A DNA stretch of 64,000 nt from JAEXOD01 sp963663265 (GTDB lineage: Bacteria; Bacteroidota; Ignavibacteria; Ignavibacteriales; Melioribacteraceae), in contig CAXXXM010000001.1 in assembly GCA_963663265.2 (NCBI GenBank), positions 434,001 to 498,000 on the forward strand, written 5' to 3'. Positions within the stretch are counted from its first letter, which is position 1. Each line of letters opens with the position of its first letter. Positions 17,236 through 26,077 of this stretch are shown piece by piece. The notes beneath the pieces were generated by a model. It did no database searches, was not told the DNA's origin, and saw nothing but the letters and a program-made list of their open reading frames with translations. Made by a program: the position numbers and the translations under genes.

Positions 17236-18717
17236 TTGGAATACTCGTTTTGGTTTTTTATAACAAGTGGAATATTTCTTGGCTGGTCTCTTGGAGCTAA
17301 TCATGCAGTAAATCTGTTTGGAACTGCTGTGGTTTCAAGGATGATTAAATTTAAAACAACTGCAATAATTGCAGGGTTATTTGTAATTTTAGGAGCCGTG
17401 ATAAGTGGAGCGGGAACAACAAAAACCTTAACTACTTTAGGAGCCATTAATGCTATTGCAGGTAGTTTTACCGTAGCTCTTGCAGTAGCTATTTCTATTT
17501 TATTAATGACACGTTATAAATTACCTGTATCTACTTCACAAGCTATTGTGGGTGGAATTATAGGATGGAACTTTTTTACCGGCTCACCAACAAATTATGA
17601 GGCTTTAACTAAAATATTTGCAGTTTGGGTTGCAAGTCCTTTTGTTTCTGCTGTTTTTGCATTTTTATTGTTCAAACTTATTAAATCTACAATTTTAAAA
17701 AGAAATATCCATTTGTTACGATTGGATAGTTATACAAGAATCGGCTTATTAATATTTGGTACTTTTGCGTCATATTTTTCAGGTGCAAATGATATTGCAA
17801 ATGTTATGGGACTTTTTGTATCATCTAAACATTTTGCTGATGTAAACATATTTGGAGTAATCCCGTTTACCGGTAATCAACAGTTGTTTTTAATAGGTGG
17901 AATAGCTATTGCCATTGGTATTTATACCTATGGTGAAAATGTAATGAAAACTGTGGGTAAAGATTTATACAAAATTTCTCCAATAACAGGTTTAGTTATT
18001 GTGATGGCAGAATTTTTTGTGTTAATTATGTTCACATCACAAGGATTGGAATCAATCTTATTAAGACTCGGTTTACCAACTATTCCTTTAGTTCCAATAT
18101 CAAGTTCGCAAGCATTTATTGGAGCGGTAATTGGTGTTGGATTAGCAAAAGATCCAAATTCAATCAATTTTAAAGTGTTTGGTAAAATTTCAATTGGTTG
18201 GGTAAGTGCTCCCATAATTGCAGGGATATTTACTTTTATATCTTTATTTTTTGTACAAAATGTGTTTGAACAAAAGGTTATTAATACAAAAGAATTTATT
18301 GTCAACGAAAAAATATTATCCAAAATTCAATCTGAAGGAATTAATACAGATAATTGGGAAGCCATAATAAATAAGAAGTACTTTGGAATTAAAGAGTTTA
18401 AGGATGATATTTTAAAACATGGCAGTATTAACAATGAGCAATTAGTTAAAATATATGAATATGCCGCTGTGGATAGTTTTAAGATAGATACACTAATAAT
18501 AAAAAAAGAGGAAAATTATTTTACTTCAAAGCAACTATTAACAATTAAAAAATTTCATAATAAAAAATTTGGTCACAAAATTGAGCTGATGGATTCATTA
18601 TCTAAAACAGATAATTGTTGGCAGCTTGGTGAAGATAAACTAAGAAACAAACAAATAAGTCAATCAATAGAAAAATTGACTGAAATTTCACGACTAAAAG
18701 AAATAAACAATAATTAA
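17236..18717 (+). CDS. PiT family inorganic phosphate transporter with hydrophilic C-terminal extension
   Basis: 493 residues, starting at a TTG 3 bases after the DUF47 stop, with GAGG 12 bases upstream. Two inverted PiT repeats are clear: GANHAVNLFGTAV near the N-terminus and GANDIANVMGLF at about residue 185; STSQAIVGG and PISSSQAFIGAVIG are the other family marks. In the first repeat the usual Asp of GAND is His. About 120 charged residues follow the last membrane segment (after about 370), an unusually long cytoplasmic or periplasmic tail. Expected to couple phosphate (as metal-phosphate) to H+ or Na+. The family also includes sulfate carriers (CysP), so substrate rests on context. Confidence 0.9.
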   Translation: MEYSFWFFITSGIFLGWSLGANHAVNLFGTAVVSRMIKFKTTAIIAGLFVILGAVISGAGTTKTLTTLGAINAIAGSFTVALAVAISILLMTRYKLPVSTSQAIVGGIIGWNFFTGSPTNYEALTKIFAVWVASPFVSAVFAFLLFKLIKSTILKRNIHLLRLDSYTRIGLLIFGTFASYFSGANDIANVMGLFVSSKHFADVNIFGVIPFTGNQQLFLIGGIAIAIGIYTYGENVMKTVGKDLYKISPITGLVIVMAEFFVLIMFTSQGLESILLRLGLPTIPLVPISSSQAFIGAVIGVGLAKDPNSINFKVFGKISIGWVSAPIIAGIFTFISLFFVQNVFEQKVINTKEFIVNEKILSKIQSEGINTDNWEAIINKKYFGIKEFKDDILKHGSINNEQLVKIYEYAAVDSFKIDTLIIKKEENYFTSKQLLTIKKFHNKKFGHKIELMDSLSKTDNCWQLGEDKLRNKQISQSIEKLTEISRLKEINNN

Positions 18718-18730
18718 CGAGGATGGAGAA

Positions 18731-19981
18731 ATGAAAAAAACTTTAACCGTAGTTTTAGCTTTTCTTTTTGCAAGTGCAATAATAAAAGCACAAGATTCAA
18801 AGATACCAGGTGGAGACTTTCATAAGCCTTTAGATACTGAGGTTAGAAATGGTAAATTGGTTTTTCAATCTGAAGATGGTGATTTTATGTGGTGGATTGA
18901 TTCCAGAATACAATTAGATGGGGCAATGTATTTTGAAAATAAAAATCCTTTAAGTAATGGTACGTATTTAAGAAGATTAACTTTTGCCGTAAAAGCTCAG
19001 TTATGGAAAGATTGGAATGCAGAAGTGGATCTCGATTTTTCTGAAGCGGTTTTAGATTTAAGAGATATGTATATTAAATATACTGTCCCTGATGTTAACT
19101 TATCGTTTCAAGCAGGTAACTTTAAAGAACCATTTGGAATGGAACGCTTAAACAGTTCGAGATTGATAACATTTCTTGAACGTACCGCAATGTCTAATGC
19201 TTTTCCATTAGGAAGAAGAATAGGTTTTGCTGCACGTTATTGGGAAGATTATGGTCAGGTAACAGTAGGTATTTTTGGACATGAAGCTGGTACAAAAATA
19301 GATAAAGGAACAAGAGATGAAGGTTTTTCAACAAATATACGTATGTCTGCTGCTCCAATAAATAAGATGGGTGAGAACTTGCATATCGGTTTGGCAGGTT
19401 CGTATAAAGTTCCGGATGCCGTTGCTGATTTAAATCCTAACACTATTGAAGTTAAAGCAAGAACAGAAACTTATGTTTTCGATCCAAAATTATTACATAC
19501 AGGCGATATTAAAGATGTTAATTACTACTTAAGATATGGTGCTGAATTAGCTGGTATTTATGGGCCATTTTATTTCCAGACTGAATTACAAGGAATGGAT
19601 GTAAAAAGATGGTATGGAAAAAGTGATGTGAAATTATATGGCGGCTATATTACTGCAGCTTATGTATTAACCGGTGAAACACGATATTATTATGTTGAAG
19701 ATGGTGAAGTAGGTACAGTTGAACAACCAAAATCAAAATGGGGTGCAGTTGAAATTGCTGCTCGTTACAGTATTCTTGATTTAAATGATAGTGAAGCAGG
19801 TATATTCGGTGGTCAATCTAATCAATTAAATGTTGGTATTAATTATTATCCAAATTCAAATATTAAGTTACAAATAAACTATTCAATGGTTAATCTTGAT
19901 CAATACGCAACAAGTAAAGGTAAATTCATTGGCGATGATGATTTTTCATTTATGCAATTTAGAATTCAAGCATCATTATAA
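18731..19981 (+). CDS. Phosphate-selective porin O/P-like outer-membrane protein
   Basis: 416 residues. Signal peptide 1-21 (ends IIKAQ). The mature protein starts with a short region, then GDFMWWIDSRIQLDGAMYF, TYLRRLTFAVKAQLWKDW and FKEPFGMERLNSSRLITFLER, which are typical of the OprO/OprP (PF07396) barrel. It ends in alternating strands and a terminal F/L-rich strand (FSFMQFRIQASL). About 16 strands are expected. It would let anions cross the outer membrane to the PiT and DASS carriers encoded upstream. RBS GAGG; 13-base gap to the PiT gene. Confidence 0.88.
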   Translation: MKKTLTVVLAFLFASAIIKAQDSKIPGGDFHKPLDTEVRNGKLVFQSEDGDFMWWIDSRIQLDGAMYFENKNPLSNGTYLRRLTFAVKAQLWKDWNAEVDLDFSEAVLDLRDMYIKYTVPDVNLSFQAGNFKEPFGMERLNSSRLITFLERTAMSNAFPLGRRIGFAARYWEDYGQVTVGIFGHEAGTKIDKGTRDEGFSTNIRMSAAPINKMGENLHIGLAGSYKVPDAVADLNPNTIEVKARTETYVFDPKLLHTGDIKDVNYYLRYGAELAGIYGPFYFQTELQGMDVKRWYGKSDVKLYGGYITAAYVLTGETRYYYVEDGEVGTVEQPKSKWGAVEIAARYSILDLNDSEAGIFGGQSNQLNVGINYYPNSNIKLQINYSMVNLDQYATSKGKFIGDDDFSFMQFRIQASL

Positions 19982-19993
19982 TGTGGGGATAAT

Positions 19994-20908
19994 ATGAAAA
20001 AAACAATTATTTTAGGAATAGCATTAGTTAGTTTAATTCTTTCGGCTTGTTCAAGAGATGAACCTTCAACAGGTAATCCGGTTACTCCTCCTGTTCAAGT
20101 TGGTTCGGTTGTAATAAACGAAGTATTTTCAACCGGTTCGCCTGATTGGGTTGAATTATATAACCCAGGAACAGCGGCAATTGATATTAGTGGTTATAAA
20201 ATGTATGACCCTGATGGAAATACAGGGGCTAAAGAAAAATTTGTAATTCCCGCCGGAACAGTTATTCCTGCCGGAGGTTACTTAGCTTTAGATTGTGATG
20301 GTTCAGGTACAAATCTTAATCCAAACTTTAAATTTTCAGCGGGTGGTGAAGAAGTATGGATTGAAAATACAACAGGAACTATTGTTGACCACTTAGTATT
20401 CCCAGCTTTAGGTGCAGACACTTCATACGGAAGAGTTCCAGATGGTTCGTCAACATTCCAAATGATTTCACCCGCAACAAAGGGGACTGCTAACACAACA
20501 GGTGGTGGAATAACTGTTTTACCAATTGTTATTAACGAAATTTTGTCAACCGGTTCTCCTGATTGGGTTGAATTATATAATCCAAATGATCAAGCTGTTG
20601 ATATTTCCGGCTATTTTGCTTATGATCCTTCAACAGTTGATAATAAGTTTGTTATTCCTTCAGGTACTTCAATACCCGCTAAAGGGTTTATTGTTTTACC
20701 ATGTGATGATACTAATACAGGTTTACATACTAACTTCAAACTGTCATCTGGTGGTGAAGATGTTACAATTGAAAATGCTGCCGGTCTTATTGTTGATAAA
20801 GTTACATTTCCTGCTTTAACTTCAGGTTCATCTTATTGTAGAATTCCGGACGGGTCAACAAATTGGCAAACTTCTACAACACCAACTGAAGGAACTGCCA
20901 ATCAATAG
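19994..20908 (+). CDS. Lipoprotein with two lamin tail domains
   Basis: 304 residues. Lipoprotein signal with lipobox LSAC (Cys about 19). Two lamin-tail domains (LTD) of about 115 residues follow, each with INExxSTGSPDWVELYNP, DISGY, FVIPAGT/FVIPSGT, GGEEVWIEN/GGEDVTIEN and SYGRVPDGS/SYCRIPDGS. Their high mutual similarity points to an internal duplication. LTDs are immunoglobulin-like, are often linked to extracellular hydrolases or used as adhesion modules, and have no enzymatic function themselves. Twelve bases after the porin, so presumably the same operon. The specific role is unknown. Confidence 0.85.
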   Translation: MKKTIILGIALVSLILSACSRDEPSTGNPVTPPVQVGSVVINEVFSTGSPDWVELYNPGTAAIDISGYKMYDPDGNTGAKEKFVIPAGTVIPAGGYLALDCDGSGTNLNPNFKFSAGGEEVWIENTTGTIVDHLVFPALGADTSYGRVPDGSSTFQMISPATKGTANTTGGGITVLPIVINEILSTGSPDWVELYNPNDQAVDISGYFAYDPSTVDNKFVIPSGTSIPAKGFIVLPCDDTNTGLHTNFKLSSGGEDVTIENAAGLIVDKVTFPALTSGSSYCRIPDGSTNWQTSTTPTEGTANQ

Positions 20909-20919
20909 AAGATATTTAT

Positions 20920-20957
20920 AAATTCCCCTTCATATCTGAAGGGGAATTTGTTATTTT
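20920..20957 (+). terminator. Intrinsic terminator within the island
   Basis: A 13-bp perfect stem, AAATTCCCCTTCA (20920-20932) with TGAAGGGGAATTT (20937-20949), is followed by GTTATTTT. It separates the LTD lipoprotein from the YjiK-like gene; the T tract is imperfect, so it may only attenuate. Confidence 0.75.
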
Positions 20958-20982
20958 AAAGACTTAAGAAAAAAGGTGTTCG

Positions 20983-21738
20983 ATGAAAAAATATTTGATG
21001 TTATTATTAGTTGTTATGCTAATGATTCGCTGTACAAGAGAAGAACCAAACAACAATCCGGTTGTTACCAATCCTACTATTAATTCACTTTCCCCACTGC
21101 AAACAATAAATCTTAATCCCAATATTACAGAGCCTTCCGGAATATTTTATAATAAGATTAACAGTCATTTATATATTGTTTCTGATAGTCAGCCAATAGT
21201 GTATGAATGTGATTTGCAAGGGAACGTATTAAACCAAATTACAATTACCAGTACTGATTTGGAAGGTATTACTTTTTCAACAAATTGCGATACTTTTTAT
21301 GTTGTAGAAGAAACAAATCAACTTGTAACAAAGTATTTAGCAGATGGAACTAAACTTTTATCTTTCCCTGTAAATGTTGCTACTAATATTAAAAATTCTC
21401 TTGAAGGAATTACTATAGATAATGAGAATAATTTATATGTAATGAACGAAAAGACTCCTGAACGATTAATGAAATTTGTTAACAACAATCTTGTTTGGCA
21501 AATCGATTTAAGTTATACTACCGACCTCTCTGATATTTGTTATGATAGTGAATTAGATTGTTTTTGGATTGTAAGTGATGAATCTGCAAAAGTTGTTAAG
21601 TTGTCTAAAACAGGTGCATTTATAAAGGAATGGACTTTACCTTTTAACAAAGCCGAAGGTATAGCATTTGTTGGGAATAAAATGTATATTACCAACGATG
21701 GAAATGGATATATGTATATATTTGATAAACCTCAATAA
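20983..21738 (+). CDS. SdiA-regulated (YjiK-like) beta-propeller lipoprotein
   Basis: 251 residues. Lipoprotein signal with Cys at 17 (LMIRC). The remainder reads like the SdiA-regulated/YjiK family: EPSGIFYNKINSHLYIVSD, DLEGITFS, FYVVEETNQLV, NSLEGITIDNENNLYVMNE, SDICYDSELDCFWIVSDES and AEGIAFVGNKMYITND, repeated blades of a six-bladed propeller related to phytase-like esterase domains. Activity is not demonstrated for this family. It lies between two LTD proteins and 9 bases before the next gene; with the phosphate neighbours, a role in organic phosphate at the surface is possible but speculative. Confidence 0.85.
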   Translation: MKKYLMLLLVVMLMIRCTREEPNNNPVVTNPTINSLSPLQTINLNPNITEPSGIFYNKINSHLYIVSDSQPIVYECDLQGNVLNQITITSTDLEGITFSTNCDTFYVVEETNQLVTKYLADGTKLLSFPVNVATNIKNSLEGITIDNENNLYVMNEKTPERLMKFVNNNLVWQIDLSYTTDLSDICYDSELDCFWIVSDESAKVVKLSKTGAFIKEWTLPFNKAEGIAFVGNKMYITNDGNGYMYIFDKPQ

Positions 21739-21747
21739 GGAGATATT

Positions 21748-23274
21748 ATGGCTCTAAAAAAACTATTTTTTGTAATGTTAATTTTCTTTGTTGGTACAGT
21801 TTCTGCACAACAAGTATATATTAACGAAATTTTATCAACAGGCTCACCTGATTGGGTTGAAATTTATAACCCAAGTAATCAAGATTTAGATATATCCGGT
21901 TGGAAAACTTGGGACCCTGGTACTGCCAGCAATCAGTATGTATTGCCAGCCGGTACCACCATTCCTGCTAATGGTTATTTAGTATTGTTATGCGATGACG
22001 GTAATAATGAATTGCACACAAACTATAAATTATCCTCCGGTGGTGAAACAGTTTGGATTGGCGATGCAACAGGTGCAATTGTAGATTCTGTAACTTTTCC
22101 TGATTTGTCCAATAATTCCGGATCATCTTATGGTAGAAATCCTGATGGAAGTCCAAATTTTGAAATTTTTGCAACCCCAACACAAGGTGCTGCAAATGGA
22201 GTATCTAATAATATGGCTCCCGTAATTGAATATATTTCACGCAGTCCGTATTACCCAGTTAGTACTGATGATGTAACAATAACTGCTAAAGCAACAGATG
22301 ACTCAGGTACTGAACCAACTTTAACAGTTTATTATAATATTGGATCCGGTTACCAGGCAGTTGTTATGCAAGCAACTGGTACTGATAATAATTTTACTGC
22401 AGTTATACCTGCTCAAGCCGGTGGAACACAGGTTCAGTTTTATTTTATGGCAAAAGATGAATTGAATGCTCAATCTTATTTGCCTGATAACGCTCCAACT
22501 TCGTATTACATGTATTCTGTATTAACATCACCATATGTAGCTCCAAAAGTATACATTAACGAGATAATGGCAAGTAACGATTCAACTATTCAAGACCCTG
22601 ATTTTAATGAATATACTGATTATATAGAAATATATAATGATGAAGAGAACATAATTGACTTATCTAATTGGTATATTACCGATAATTTGTCAAATCCAAC
22701 TAAGTACAAATTAGGACCTAAAAAACTTAATCCAAAAAGTTATCTTTTAATATGGGCAGATAGTAAAGATACTTCTGCTACTGACTTCCACACAAATTTT
22801 GGATTGTCAAAAAATGGTGAAGCAGTTGGTTTATTTAATCCTGATGCTTTTTGTATTGATTCGGTAACATTTGGTGTTTTATCAGATGATCAAACTTTCA
22901 GCAGAGATGGAGATGCTAATCCAAATTGGATTATTGCTCCTCCAACACCAAAAGAGTCAAATGTTTGGGGAAGTGTTGAATCTATTGATATTATGGCTAC
23001 ATCTTTCGATTTAAGTCAAAATTATCCTAATCCATTTAACCCATCAACAAAAATTAGATTTTCAATTCCTTCTAATTTGAGCAATGCTGGTTTAACTACA
23101 TTAAGTGTATTTGACGTGTTGGGTAATGAAGTTGCTACTTTAGTTAATGATAATTTATCAAGTGGTACTTACGAAGTTGATTTTAATGCTTCCGGATTAT
23201 CAAGTGGAGTTTATTTTTACTCAATCAAAACTGGTAATAACTCTATTAGTAAAAAAATGCTTTTAGTAAAATAA
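21748..23274 (+). CDS. Secreted lamin-tail-domain protein with T9SS sorting domain
   Basis: 508 residues. Signal peptide 1-20 (VGTVSAQ). The first LTD (about 22-145) is close in sequence to those of the lipoprotein at 19994 (STGSPDWVEIYNP). A middle Ig-like segment (about 150-260: PVIEYISRSPYYPVSTDDVTI) and a second, divergent LTD (about 265-390: VYINEIMASNDSTIQDPDF) follow, then a T9SS type A domain (NYPNPFNPST, ending KKMLLVK). Exported and surface-attached by inference. Last gene of the island, closed by two terminators. GGAG precedes the ATG. Confidence 0.88.
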   Translation: MALKKLFFVMLIFFVGTVSAQQVYINEILSTGSPDWVEIYNPSNQDLDISGWKTWDPGTASNQYVLPAGTTIPANGYLVLLCDDGNNELHTNYKLSSGGETVWIGDATGAIVDSVTFPDLSNNSGSSYGRNPDGSPNFEIFATPTQGAANGVSNNMAPVIEYISRSPYYPVSTDDVTITAKATDDSGTEPTLTVYYNIGSGYQAVVMQATGTDNNFTAVIPAQAGGTQVQFYFMAKDELNAQSYLPDNAPTSYYMYSVLTSPYVAPKVYINEIMASNDSTIQDPDFNEYTDYIEIYNDEENIIDLSNWYITDNLSNPTKYKLGPKKLNPKSYLLIWADSKDTSATDFHTNFGLSKNGEAVGLFNPDAFCIDSVTFGVLSDDQTFSRDGDANPNWIIAPPTPKESNVWGSVESIDIMATSFDLSQNYPNPFNPSTKIRFSIPSNLSNAGLTTLSVFDVLGNEVATLVNDNLSSGTYEVDFNASGLSSGVYFYSIKTGNNSISKKMLLVK

Positions 23275-23318
23275 AAAATCAATTTTTAATTTTGAATTCT
23301 AAATTTTGAATTGTAGAT

Positions 23319-23355
23319 AGCCGTTGAAGGAAAAACTTTCAACGGCTTTTTTTTT
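23319..23355 (+). terminator. Terminator of the phosphate/LTD island
   Basis: Stem AGCCGTTGAA (23319-23328) with TTCAACGGCT (23339-23348), then a run of T, 45 bases past the last stop of the island. Confidence 0.9.
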
Positions 23356-23370
23356 AATATAATTAAAATT

Positions 23371-23400
23371 AAAACGTTGAGTGGTTTGCTCAACGTTTTA
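23371..23400. terminator. Second hairpin, terminator-like
   Basis: AAAACGTTGAG (23371-23381) pairs with CTCAACGTTTT around a 7-base loop, flanked by A and T on the two sides. It backs up the preceding terminator. The following bases to 23575 show no gene. Confidence 0.6.
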
Positions 23401-23575
23401 TACAATCATTTAACCTTCAACCTTTAACACTTAACATTTGTATAGTCCTTTAACCATTATTTCTCCTTTAATCATTCTAACTTCGATTCTCTGATTTCTA
23501 TTATCTAAAAAATTTCGTTATTTTAGAACAAATAAATAAATAAAGCGTCTAAAAATCAAAATTAGTGAGGTATGT

Positions 23576-24493
23576 TTGCAATCAGATGCAATAATTGAAG
23601 TTAGGGGATTGACTAAAAAATATAAAGAAATCTTAGCCGTAAATAATCTTGATTTGAATCTTTACGAAGGAGATGTCTTTGGTTTTTTAGGACCAAACGG
23701 TGCAGGAAAAAGCACTACAATAAGAATGTTATTATCATTAATAAAACCAACTGCCGGTTCTATAAATATATTTGGAAAGCCGCTTAATGAAAATAGAGAA
23801 GATATTTTAAGAAATGTAGGTGCAATTGTAGAAAAACCGGATTTTTATTTATACTTATCAGCATATAAAAACTTGGAAATATTTGGTAAACTTAGCGGTG
23901 CGGATACTTCCAAAAAGCATATAATGGAGATGTTAGAATTAGTAGGACTTGCTAAAAGATATAAAAGTAAGGTAAAAACATATTCGCATGGAATGAAACA
24001 ACGTTTAGGTTTAGCACAAGCATTATTACATGATCCAAAGTTGATTATTTTGGATGAACCAACTACTGGACTTGATCCTCAGGGTATAAAAGAAATACGC
24101 GATTTAATTCTTCATTTAAGTAAGGATAAGCACAAAACAATATTGCTTTCATCACATATTCTTAAAGAAGTTGAAATTATTGCCAATAGAATGATTATTA
24201 TTAATAAAGGAACTACTCAAATTGAAGGAAAAGTACAAGATTTATTAAGTAAAGATAATTTGAGTACAGAATTTGAGATTGATGATATTGAAAAGGGAGT
24301 TGAAATTTTAACAAATTTTAATCAACTTGTAACGATTAAAGAAAAAAGGAATAAAAGTATTATTATTGAAGCGGAAAGAGAAATAATTCCCCAAATTAAC
24401 AAGCAATTTGTAGAAAATGGTATTAATGTGTCTTCAATAGTTCAAAGTCGATCGCTTGAAGAGTACTTCTTAAAAATTACGGAGGGGAAATGA
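23576..24493 (+). CDS. ABC transporter ATP-binding protein (ABC-2 type)
   Basis: 305 residues from a TTG at 23576 with GAGG 6 bases upstream; the nearby ATG at 23572 is out of frame. Walker A GPNGAGKST (about 41-49), Q-loop region VEKPDFY, signature SHGMKQR, Walker B LIILDEPTTGLDP and H-loop LLSSHIL are all present. A C-terminal 80-residue domain (TEFEIDDIEKG...SLEEYFLKITEG) is typical of drug- or antibiotic-type exporters. The stop overlaps the permease start. Substrate unknown. Confidence 0.93.
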   Translation: MQSDAIIEVRGLTKKYKEILAVNNLDLNLYEGDVFGFLGPNGAGKSTTIRMLLSLIKPTAGSINIFGKPLNENREDILRNVGAIVEKPDFYLYLSAYKNLEIFGKLSGADTSKKHIMEMLELVGLAKRYKSKVKTYSHGMKQRLGLAQALLHDPKLIILDEPTTGLDPQGIKEIRDLILHLSKDKHKTILLSSHILKEVEIIANRMIIINKGTTQIEGKVQDLLSKDNLSTEFEIDDIEKGVEILTNFNQLVTIKEKRNKSIIIEAEREIIPQINKQFVENGINVSSIVQSRSLEEYFLKITEGK

Positions 24494-25329
24494 TGCTGAC
24501 AATTATTCAAACTGAATTGATTAAAATGTTCCGAAAATGGAGAACATATATTGGATTTATTGTAATTTTGGTACTTGCCGGAATTGTTCAAACTGCTTTG
24601 TATTATGAAGGGAAAAGTGCTGCTGAACATGCAATAAGCAATTTCTCTGATAATTTTGTTATGTTAGGCAATTTATTTAATGGATATTTTATTGGGAAAA
24701 TATTATTACAAGCCTTATATATACATATACCATTTTTGATTGTTTTAGTTGGGGGAGACCTATTAGCCGGAGAAGCAACTGCCGGTACGTACAGAATGTT
24801 ATTAACACGCCCGGTAACTCGCTTAAAACTTGTAACTGGTAAGTTCCTATCAGGATTTATTTATACTGCTCTTTTTATGGGATTTGTTTTCCTTATTAGC
24901 ATTGGAGTAAGCTGTTTGTTGTTTGGTACTGGCGAACTAATAATGGTAAAAGAAAAGATTTATATCTTTGCTGCCGATGATGTTTTATGGAGATTTATTT
25001 TAGCATTTTTGTTTGCTACACTAAGTATGATAACGGTAATTACTATATCATTATTCTTCTCGTCACTTGTTGCAAATGCTATTGGTCCTATAATTTCAAC
25101 GATGGCAGTAATTATTGTTTCCTTAATTATTTCTAATTTACCATTTGATTTTGTTCAAGAAATACGTCCATATTTTTTTACTAATTACTTAAATGATTGG
25201 ACGCTTTTCTTTGTTGATAAAGTAGAATATAAAGAAGTATTTAAGGCAGTTTTAGTTTTATTAGGACATATAATAGGTCTGTATGCCATCACAAGTTACA
25301 TTTTTGTAAAAAAAGATATATTATCATAA
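24490..25329 (+). CDS. ABC-2 type transporter permease
   Basis: 279 residues with six predicted membrane segments (for example IGFIVILVLAGIVQTALYY and AVIIVSLIISNLPFDFV). It contains the family mark LLAGEATAGTYRMLLTRPVTR after the second segment. Start ATG at 24490 or 24493; the first overlaps the ATPase stop. It pairs with the ATPase; export of a lipid, peptide or drug is possible, and the sequence does not say which. Confidence 0.9.
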   Translation: MMLTIIQTELIKMFRKWRTYIGFIVILVLAGIVQTALYYEGKSAAEHAISNFSDNFVMLGNLFNGYFIGKILLQALYIHIPFLIVLVGGDLLAGEATAGTYRMLLTRPVTRLKLVTGKFLSGFIYTALFMGFVFLISIGVSCLLFGTGELIMVKEKIYIFAADDVLWRFILAFLFATLSMITVITISLFFSSLVANAIGPIISTMAVIIVSLIISNLPFDFVQEIRPYFFTNYLNDWTLFFVDKVEYKEVFKAVLVLLGHIIGLYAITSYIFVKKDILS

Positions 25330-25338
25330 AGGTGTAGA

Positions 25339-26028
25339 ATGAAAAAAATATTTTTGATTTTATTATTAACTGTTGCTTCTTTGTGTGCTCAAGAAAAAGA
25401 TGCGGCTGCTATTTTGGAAAAGGTTACTAACAAATTTAGTTTAATAAAAGATTATCAAGCTGATTTAAATATTAAACTTGATATGAGTTTTATTAAAATG
25501 CCCCCTACAAAGGCTAAAATATATTTCAAACAACCTGATAAGTTTACATTTGATTCCGAAGGTTTTGCAATGTTGCCTAAAGAAGGATTTAACTATAATC
25601 CATCAAAATTTTTAGGCGAGGATATTACTAAGGTTTTTGTAAGAGAAGATGAAGTAGATGGTAATAAAGTTTACGTTATTAAGGTTATTCCTAATTCAGA
25701 TAGTTCGGAAATTGTGTTATCAACATTATATATTGATAAAAACAAATATGTGTTGTGTAAAGTAGAAACTAATACTAAACATGGTGCAATTATTAAAGTT
25801 TTGTTCACTTATGATAGTAATATGAAATATCCACTTCCAAAGCAGGTTAAACTGTCGTTTAATTTAGGGGATAAGAAGGAAAAAAACGAGAAATCTGAAA
25901 AAAATAATGAAAACATTAAACTTAGTGAAAACAAACTGCAAGGGGATGTATATTTAACTTATTCTAATTATAAAATAAATAAAGGTTTGTCTGATTCAAT
26001 TTTTGAAAAAAATAAAAAGAAGAAATAA
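25339..26028 (+). CDS. LolA-like outer-membrane lipoprotein carrier family protein
   Basis: 229 residues. Signal peptide 1-17 (ASLCAQ). The start AAAILEKVTNKFSLIKDYQADLNIKLD, then KAKIYFKQPDKFTFDS, is that of the LolA/LolB fold. A Lys/Glu-rich insert (about 178-196) precedes the C-terminal YLTYSNYKIN. It is shorter on hallmark residues than true LolA, so it may be one of the LolA-like proteins that serve an ABC exporter or lipid transfer. Nine bases after the permease, so part of the same operon. Confidence 0.75.
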   Translation: MKKIFLILLLTVASLCAQEKDAAAILEKVTNKFSLIKDYQADLNIKLDMSFIKMPPTKAKIYFKQPDKFTFDSEGFAMLPKEGFNYNPSKFLGEDITKVFVREDEVDGNKVYVIKVIPNSDSSEIVLSTLYIDKNKYVLCKVETNTKHGAIIKVLFTYDSNMKYPLPKQVKLSFNLGDKKEKNEKSEKNNENIKLSENKLQGDVYLTYSNYKINKGLSDSIFEKNKKKK

Positions 26029-26040
26029 ATAGTTGTAGAT

Positions 26041-26077
26041 ACAAAAAAAGCAGTACAATTTAGTACTGCTTTTTTTA
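26041..26077. terminator. Bidirectional terminator between LolA-like gene and lexA operon
   Basis: AGCAGTAC (26049-26056) pairs with GTACTGCT (26063-26070) with an A run before and a T run after, so it works on both strands for the two convergent operons. Confidence 0.88.

Noticed and set aside
20983..21738. Calling the YjiK-like protein a phytase
   Set aside because: The propeller pattern fits the SdiA-regulated family, and no phytase catalytic or calcium-binding set could be identified by eye.
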